DNA from: Pseudomonadota bacterium
GTDB taxonomy: Bacteria > Pseudomonadota > Alphaproteobacteria > Rs-D84
Length of the DNA: 15,633 nt
Assembly (NCBI GenBank): GCA_009781955.1
Contig: WQUT01000013.1
Span: 1-15,633 of the forward strand
Direction of reading: 5' to 3'
Position 1 is the stretch's first letter. Every line of letters starts with the position of its first letter. Shown piece by piece: positions 11,414 to 15,633 of the stretch. The translations under genes and the position numbers were made by a program. The notes under the pieces were generated by a model. The model was not told where the DNA came from. It did no database searches and worked only from the letters and a program-made list of their open reading frames with translations.

Positions 11414-13881
11414 CACTGCGTCGCGGGATCGCTGATGCATCTGACCTGGGATCCGTTGCAACTTGACATTTGGGTCTCGTGGCAAGAGCATATCCCCCAG
11501 GAATCAGTATCAACCGCATGGACATAACCATACGGGCATATATCGCCGACAGAGATAATGCACCAGTTACTAGGATTATTATACACGCTGTTGCCGACAT
11601 ACAGGTATTGCCTCTCTACAAAACGGCCGTAAAGATTCGTGCACTGGTTGACCAAGGTGTCAAGGATCGTATTGAAAATCTCGGTCGCGACACCCGCCGG
11701 ATAGTGTCCGGGACTGCCGGACGGACCGACATAGTCGCCGGATGCGCTGATTTTGAACCCGCCGAATACAGTTATGGGCAGGTCGGTATCCGCCAGCGTC
11801 CCGCCATCATTGCAATCCACCTGTGATATTGGGACCCCGCCGCTGTCGCTGCCCCTGCACGCCGCGATAGAGCACAACTGCATCCAGCACTGCGATTTGC
11901 CGATAGAAAACCAATCCAGCGCATGACCGTCGGTGAACAGGCCGCTGTATTTGCTGTAGAAATTAACATAATCCGTGCCGCCGAACCGCTTAAAGCATTG
12001 TTGCATGGCGGCGCGGCACGCGGTCTTGGTATCCGTGTTCGTTCTGGAATTTTCACCGGTCGTTATATACAGGGCGATAATATTGCCGCCGAACATATTG
12101 TCGCAACTGGCCACATAGTCCGTGCACAGCGCATCCGTAAGCTTGATCAAATCCGGCGCCACCGTCGTCGCGGTATTTACCAGCTCTACCATCGCCGCCG
12201 TCAGCGATTGTTCCTGGGTCATATAGCATTGCGAGACAAAGTCCATGCATCCCGTGCGGATTTCCTGGACCTTGGCCTGTTGCGCATAGAATATGTCAAT
12301 CATCGCCCTGTCCAGATAATCCGCCCACACCGTGTCGGCGTTTTCCGTGCATTTGTCCAGCGCGGGCGCCGCGAATTTTTTCGTGCGGCTGACAAAATTA
12401 TCCACAAACGGCCTGTTCGCCGCGATTTTTGTCAGACGCTGGTCTTCCAGCGCGACGCCCTTGTTGAACACCAGGATGCTGCCCAGCTTGTAAAAATCCA
12501 CCACGCCGATAATGGGGCGCCCCGTCGCGATGTCTATGAATTTTCCGTTGTCCAGGCACCTGTAATAATTCGCGCCGCAAACTTCTTCGGACGTTATCGC
12601 CTTTTCCACCGCGCTGAGGCATTCGGCCATATCGCTGGAATTATGCTGCTGGCGGTTCTGGATGCGCGCCAGTTCCAGCATGGCGCCGCTCTGACGCACC
12701 GACGCGGTCAGCTTTCTCTGATTTTCGGAATTCATTTTCTGAACAACGTTGCAGTCGTTTTCTATGGCCATCAGGTATGCGGTCACGGCGCGCTGCAACG
12801 CGGCGTCGGTGCAGTCCGCGCCGACCGCCTGGCGGCACTGGCCATAAGTTATTGAATACAAGTTTTTGCCGTTGTATGCGGCGATCGCCTGGCCTATGTC
12901 GCCGAACCCGAATGAGAGGCTGGGGTCTATGTTAAAGCTTATCGTGTTCAGCGGCGCGTATTTTCCGCCGACGGTCGCGTCGGTGCCCTTTATGGAATTC
13001 ATAATCGCTTGCAGCAAAGCCTTGGCCGCGGATGCGTCGCCGGTCAGGGCGTTTTCACCCTCGCTGGCGGTTTTCATGGCCGACGCCTGGGGCCCCGTCA
13101 TTCCGACGGTGTCCAGGTTTTCGTTGAACTTGGTCAGTTCCTCGTTCGCGTCCTGCATAACGTTCTGGGCGGTCGTCAAATCAAGTATGCGGTCCGAGCA
13201 AGAGCATCGCTGGTAATTTGGATTTTTCACGGCGCAGAACTGATCCATGCAGGTAAAGTAAGCGGTTTTGCACCGGTCATAGGCGGCGCCCACGCTGGTG
13301 CTGTCAACCAGGTTGCCCTTTGTGCCAAGGCCGCTGCCGCCCAGGTAAGTAGAGCTTTCAAATGATATTGGGCCGGCGATGGTCAGGTCGGGTTTGGACG
13401 TCAGATATGTGGGGCTGGCGTTTGCAACGGTCAGCGCGGCCGCGCGCGCGGCGACATTGGCGGGGGCGCGCGCGGGCGTTTGCATCGCCGCGGTTCGCGC
13501 AGAGATGCCCATCGTTGATGGCGCGGGCGGGCGGGCAATGGCCGCGCGCGCGGGCGCGGATGTGCGTTCGGGGATTATTACGGATCGCGGCGTCACCGCG
13601 CCGCCGGTCGCGCCGGTGTTGGTCGCCGCGCGCATTGTCACGGCCGCATTTGGCCCGGCGGTCCTGGTATCGGCACCCGGGGCGGCCGCGCCGACACGCG
13701 CGGGGGATTCGGTGCGGGGTTCCGCGGTCGGGGCCGCAACGGCCGACGGCGCATTCGCCGCGCCCCGCGGATTGGGCGGATTCGCGGGATTCGCAACCCC
13801 CGCCGCCGCGCCAAACGCCGCGCCGCATGCGGTCACAAAAAGGCCAACAATAAGGCCAAAAATCGGGGCGAATTTTCTCAT
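11404..13881 (-). CDS. Large secreted cysteine-rich protein, second paralogue (unknown function)
   Basis: An 825-residue exported protein of no family I can name, paralogous to the product of 4780-7038. The N-terminus is a signal sequence. VTAC with Cys19 fits a lipobox, so it may be a lipoprotein, though type I cleavage in the following AFGAAAG is possible. An Ala/Pro/Thr/Arg-rich linker runs to about residue 160. The cysteine-rich part starts with C204/C211, C216, C226 and C228, matching the relative's C-x6-CMD-x-FC ... RCSCS block. It continues with C349/C357, C377, C421, C435/C442, C545/C552, C586/C593 and C622/C629; an extra C-terminal region (665-823) has more than ten further cysteines. 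Conserved between the two are LY-x6-CRQ-x-V, the MEID/MAIE-x2-C stretch, and GKFI after a cysteine pair. A promoter lies upstream at 13889-13918. There is no clear ribosome site, so the start is probable rather than certain. Confidence 0.8.
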   Translation of the reverse strand: MRKFAPIFGLIVGLFVTACGAAFGAAAGVANPANPPNPRGAANAPSAVAAPTAEPRTESPARVGAAAPGADTRTAGPNAAVTMRAATNTGATGGAVTPRSVIIPERTSAPARAAIARPPAPSTMGISARTAAMQTPARAPANVAARAAALTVANASPTYLTSKPDLTIAGPISFESSTYLGGSGLGTKGNLVDSTSVGAAYDRCKTAYFTCMDQFCAVKNPNYQRCSCSDRILDLTTAQNVMQDANEELTKFNENLDTVGMTGPQASAMKTASEGENALTGDASAAKALLQAIMNSIKGTDATVGGKYAPLNTISFNIDPSLSFGFGDIGQAIAAYNGKNLYSITYGQCRQAVGADCTDAALQRAVTAYLMAIENDCNVVQKMNSENQRKLTASVRQSGAMLELARIQNRQQHNSSDMAECLSAVEKAITSEEVCGANYYRCLDNGKFIDIATGRPIIGVVDFYKLGSILVFNKGVALEDQRLTKIAANRPFVDNFVSRTKKFAAPALDKCTENADTVWADYLDRAMIDIFYAQQAKVQEIRTGCMDFVSQCYMTQEQSLTAAMVELVNTATTVAPDLIKLTDALCTDYVASCDNMFGGNIIALYITTGENSRTNTDTKTACRAAMQQCFKRFGGTDYVNFYSKYSGLFTDGHALDWFSIGKSQCWMQLCSIAACRGSDSGGVPISQVDCNDGGTLADTDLPITVFGGFKISASGDYVGPSGSPGHYPAGVATEIFNTILDTLVNQCTNLYGRFVERQYLYVGNSVYNNPSNWCIISVGDICPYGYVHAVDTDSWGICSCHETQMSSCNGSQVRCISDPATQCPP

Positions 13882-13888
13882 CAGTGCA

Positions 13889-13918
13889 ATGTTAGCAATT
13901 TTCGCAAATCCCGGTCAA
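13889..13918 (-). promoter_or_regulatory. Probable promoter of the second cysteine-rich protein gene
   Basis: On the minus strand TTGACC (13918-13913) and TAACAT (13894-13889) are 18 bases apart. The predicted start, near 13882, is against the ATG at 13881. The match is moderate, and the arrangement again implies a near-leaderless message. Confidence 0.4.
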
Positions 13919-13930
13919 TCGGAAATTAAG

Positions 13931-14857
13931 TTAGATATTATCGCTATGCGGCAGAGATTTAATATAAGATTCCATATACGCCCAATCGGGGCTTCCAGTT
14001 GCATCTGCTGGCAGTTTAATTTTTGTATCCCGTATTTTTATCTGGTTAAACTTACGCCCATAACTATACCTGTATCGCTCCATATTTATCACGCTTGATA
14101 TAAACAATCCGATATATTTGTTTAATTGAAACTTTGGTGATAATTTTTCAACGTGATCGCTGGCCGAAAAGTCCATTTCCTGATACGAGCAAAATCCGGC
14201 TACGGCGCTATCTATAACCAATACATTGCCTTTTTCCGTAAAGTAATCATAAAATCCGGCAACACCATTGTTTGTTGATTGCGTCGTTATATACGGAAAC
14301 TTACCAGCCCCAAATGTTTCCAAATCCGATACCTTCGTTGTTTTTGTCCCCGACACATCAAACAAGCAAGAAAGGTAATAGTGTTCCCATTTTCTTACAT
14401 CAAGCAACATATCCTTTCGTTTTACGTTTGTGATAATTGGCGCATAACCTATTTTATAATCCTTTAACCACTTCGGCAACGGCGGCAGATTGATATTTTT
14501 CAAGGTTTTATTTGCCTGCCGGCCATAGCTATACCGATATGCGTTCATTTTAATCGCGTGGCAGTAAAACAATTTTTCTTCCAGCGACATTTCGGATTTA
14601 GGCATTAAAACCAGCACATGAAAACCTGTATAAAATTGTTTATCTTGAACAAAGGATGACAGAACGCTGCCGCCAACGGCAACAGAAATTGCGCCGGCAG
14701 GAAACGGCTTTTTATCGACACGGGCAACCCTGGCAACCACCCCGTTATTTTCTGATGTTCGCGCTACGAAATTGACATCAGAATTATTATCAACACTCAT
14801 ATTGATAAGCTCAAACCCATTGCCCTGATAAAGATTGAATAAATCACCAATGCGCAT
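13931..14857 (-). CDS. Specificity (S) subunit of a restriction-modification system
   Basis: A 308-residue HsdS/BcgIB-like DNA recognition subunit that would direct the adjacent methyltransferase to its target sequence. It is an internal duplication with two target-recognition domains (about 1-125 and 160-285). FVARTSENNGVVA (30-42) corresponds to YITTQSTNNGV (189-199), and RYSYGR occurs at 108-113 and again at 263-268, each followed by a lysine/isoleucine-rich run ending in LP. It begins immediately after the methyltransferase stop (TAA then ATG), so the two are one operon. The gene is visibly A+T-rich, uses many AAA, ATA and TTT codons unlike its neighbours, and was probably acquired. Whether the system is type I or BcgI-like type II cannot be settled because the rest lies outside the window. 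The bipartite structure predicts a bipartite recognition site. Confidence 0.82.
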   Translation of the reverse strand: MRIGDLFNLYQGNGFELINMSVDNNSDVNFVARTSENNGVVARVARVDKKPFPAGAISVAVGGSVLSSFVQDKQFYTGFHVLVLMPKSEMSLEEKLFYCHAIKMNAYRYSYGRQANKTLKNINLPPLPKWLKDYKIGYAPIITNVKRKDMLLDVRKWEHYYLSCLFDVSGTKTTKVSDLETFGAGKFPYITTQSTNNGVAGFYDYFTEKGNVLVIDSAVAGFCSYQEMDFSASDHVEKLSPKFQLNKYIGLFISSVINMERYRYSYGRKFNQIKIRDTKIKLPADATGSPDWAYMESYIKSLPHSDNI

Positions 14858-15633
14858 TTATTCACCACTTTTTACAAGATACGCCAAATAGTTATTCACG
14901 GAATTTTGAAAATCCGCTTGGGACAAGGTGCTATAATCTGTTTCCATATATGCCTCGCATAGCCATTCGTCTTGCCATGATATGGCTTTTTTCGCGGTCA
15001 ATCCTTCCTTTACATCAAGATTTTGATACAAGCCCAGCCATTCTTTCTTGATATCTTCCCAACGGTTGAATTTATCTATTCGCCCAAGTTTTTTCGCTTT
15101 CACAAATCCGTCATTCTTGTAGTATCCAAAAAATGTTTGCTTCGTTGAATCGTGCGGCTTGTGTGCTTCCCATACCATAACACAAACGTTGGTGCTGGCG
15201 TTATTGGAATAAAAAATATCATCCGGCATTGAAAACACCGCCTTCAAGGTATGATTCTTAAACAGATTTTCACGCTCTGTCTTGAACTTTGTCCCTATTG
15301 CGCAAGACATTGGAACGACCACTACACCGATGCCGCCCAATGTCAGAATATCCAAAAGATTCTGAACAAACTCTAATTCCGTTCTGTCTTTCTGGGCATA
15401 CGGCGGATTGATCAGGCCGACATTAACTTTTTTCTCGTCCAACCATTTTACTATTTCTGGATTAAAGCAATCTCCAAATCTGATATTTGATTTGCCATCA
15501 CCACGGACGATCATATTTGCGATAGCAAGCGTGTAAATATCGTCATCGGATTCAACGCCATACAAAGCATTCTTTTTAATATTTTCAATTTCTTTTGCAT
15601 TCGCGCCCTTGAACATCTTGGACATAGCAGACA
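14858..15633 (-). CDS. DNA N6-adenine methyltransferase (HsdM/BcgI-type), C-terminal part
   Basis: The 3' part of a larger gene that enters from beyond base 15633. An internal Met (15625-15623) is preceded by in-frame sense codons (Ser, Ala), which would fit the usual GFLISAM-like run after the SAM-binding motif. Counting from that Met, LYGVESD (21-27) resembles the acidic SAM-ribose site. The catalytic motif is NPPY (73-76), typical of N6-adenine methylation. The strand VVVVPMSCAI and the segment FSMPDDIFY follow, as in type I and type IIG/BcgI methyltransferases. The NPPY form (rather than NPPF) hints at the BcgI-like branch, whose A subunit also carries the nuclease, but that region is not visible. 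The composition is A+T-rich like the S gene. At least the N-terminal SAM motif, and any nuclease, lie outside the window. Confidence 0.82.
   Translation of the reverse strand, partial: SAMSKMFKGANAKEIENIKKNALYGVESDDDIYTLAIANMIVRGDGKSNIRFGDCFNPEIVKWLDEKKVNVGLINPPYAQKDRTELEFVQNLLDILTLGGIGVVVVPMSCAIGTKFKTERENLFKNHTLKAVFSMPDDIFYSNNASTNVCVMVWEAHKPHDSTKQTFFGYYKNDGFVKAKKLGRIDKFNRWEDIKKEWLGLYQNLDVKEGLTAKKAISWQDEWLCEAYMETDYSTLSQADFQNSVNNYLAYLVKSGE

Noticed and set aside
11923..12855. 310-codon plus ORF opposite the second cysteine-rich gene
   Set aside because: Arg/His-rich shadow of a gene supported by its paralogue; no ribosome site or domain.
13379..14098. 239-codon plus ORF, Ala-rich, across the start of the second cysteine-rich gene and the end of the S gene
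   Set aside because: It spans two supported minus-strand genes and an intergenic gap. The Ala-rich part is the mirror of the Ala/Pro linker.

Overview
The window is a compact, fairly GC-rich bacterial chromosome segment with little space between genes. IhfA-type integration host factor, short intergenic gaps and alanine/arginine-rich proteins suggest an alphaproteobacterium. An L-lactate dehydrogenase, secreted proteases and large secreted cysteine-rich proteins would suit a fermentative, possibly host-associated lineage. The lineage assignment is inference; no rRNA or species marker is present.

Layout. From 65 to 2429, a good sigma70-type promoter drives ihfA, which overlaps by one base a membrane-anchored M13 zinc metallopeptidase gene. 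The end of that gene carries the promoter for tRNA-Val(CAC) at 2455-2530. An HD-domain phosphohydrolase gene (2597-3271, minus) has its own near-consensus promoter at 3401-3428. The 450-base intergenic region 3272-3721 holds that promoter, a possible 33-codon minus ORF, and a structured leader of ldh with a five-codon upstream ORF and a strong hairpin. ldh (3722-4651) is followed by a long imperfect palindrome. Next comes a two-gene operon for a large secreted cysteine-rich protein (4780-7038) and a small membrane-anchored cysteine-rich protein (7050-7478), closed by a rho-independent terminator.

A 235-bp MITE-like element (7523-7757) sits exactly between the convergent gene sets. It has 40-bp terminal inverted repeats (one mismatch) and an 8-bp target-site duplication that overlaps both the terminator T-tract and the stop codon of the opposing gene.

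Everything to the right is on the minus strand. Read in the direction of transcription, it runs: the 3' part of a DNA adenine methyltransferase and its specificity subunit (15633-13931, distinctly A+T-rich, probably acquired), a second large secreted cysteine-rich protein paralogous to the first (13881-11404), a PlsC-type acyltransferase with an HX4E instead of HX4D motif (11350-10529), and two different prolyl-tRNA synthetases in tandem. These are a short bacterial-type enzyme (10479-9202) and an archaeal/eukaryotic-like type 3 enzyme (9200-7761).

The main candidates for something undescribed are (a) the paralogous secreted proteins built around recurrent C-x6-C modules, one paired with a small membrane-anchored partner; (b) the tandem pair of unlike ProRS genes; and (c) the MITE-like element. 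Function for (a) cannot be assigned from sequence alone.
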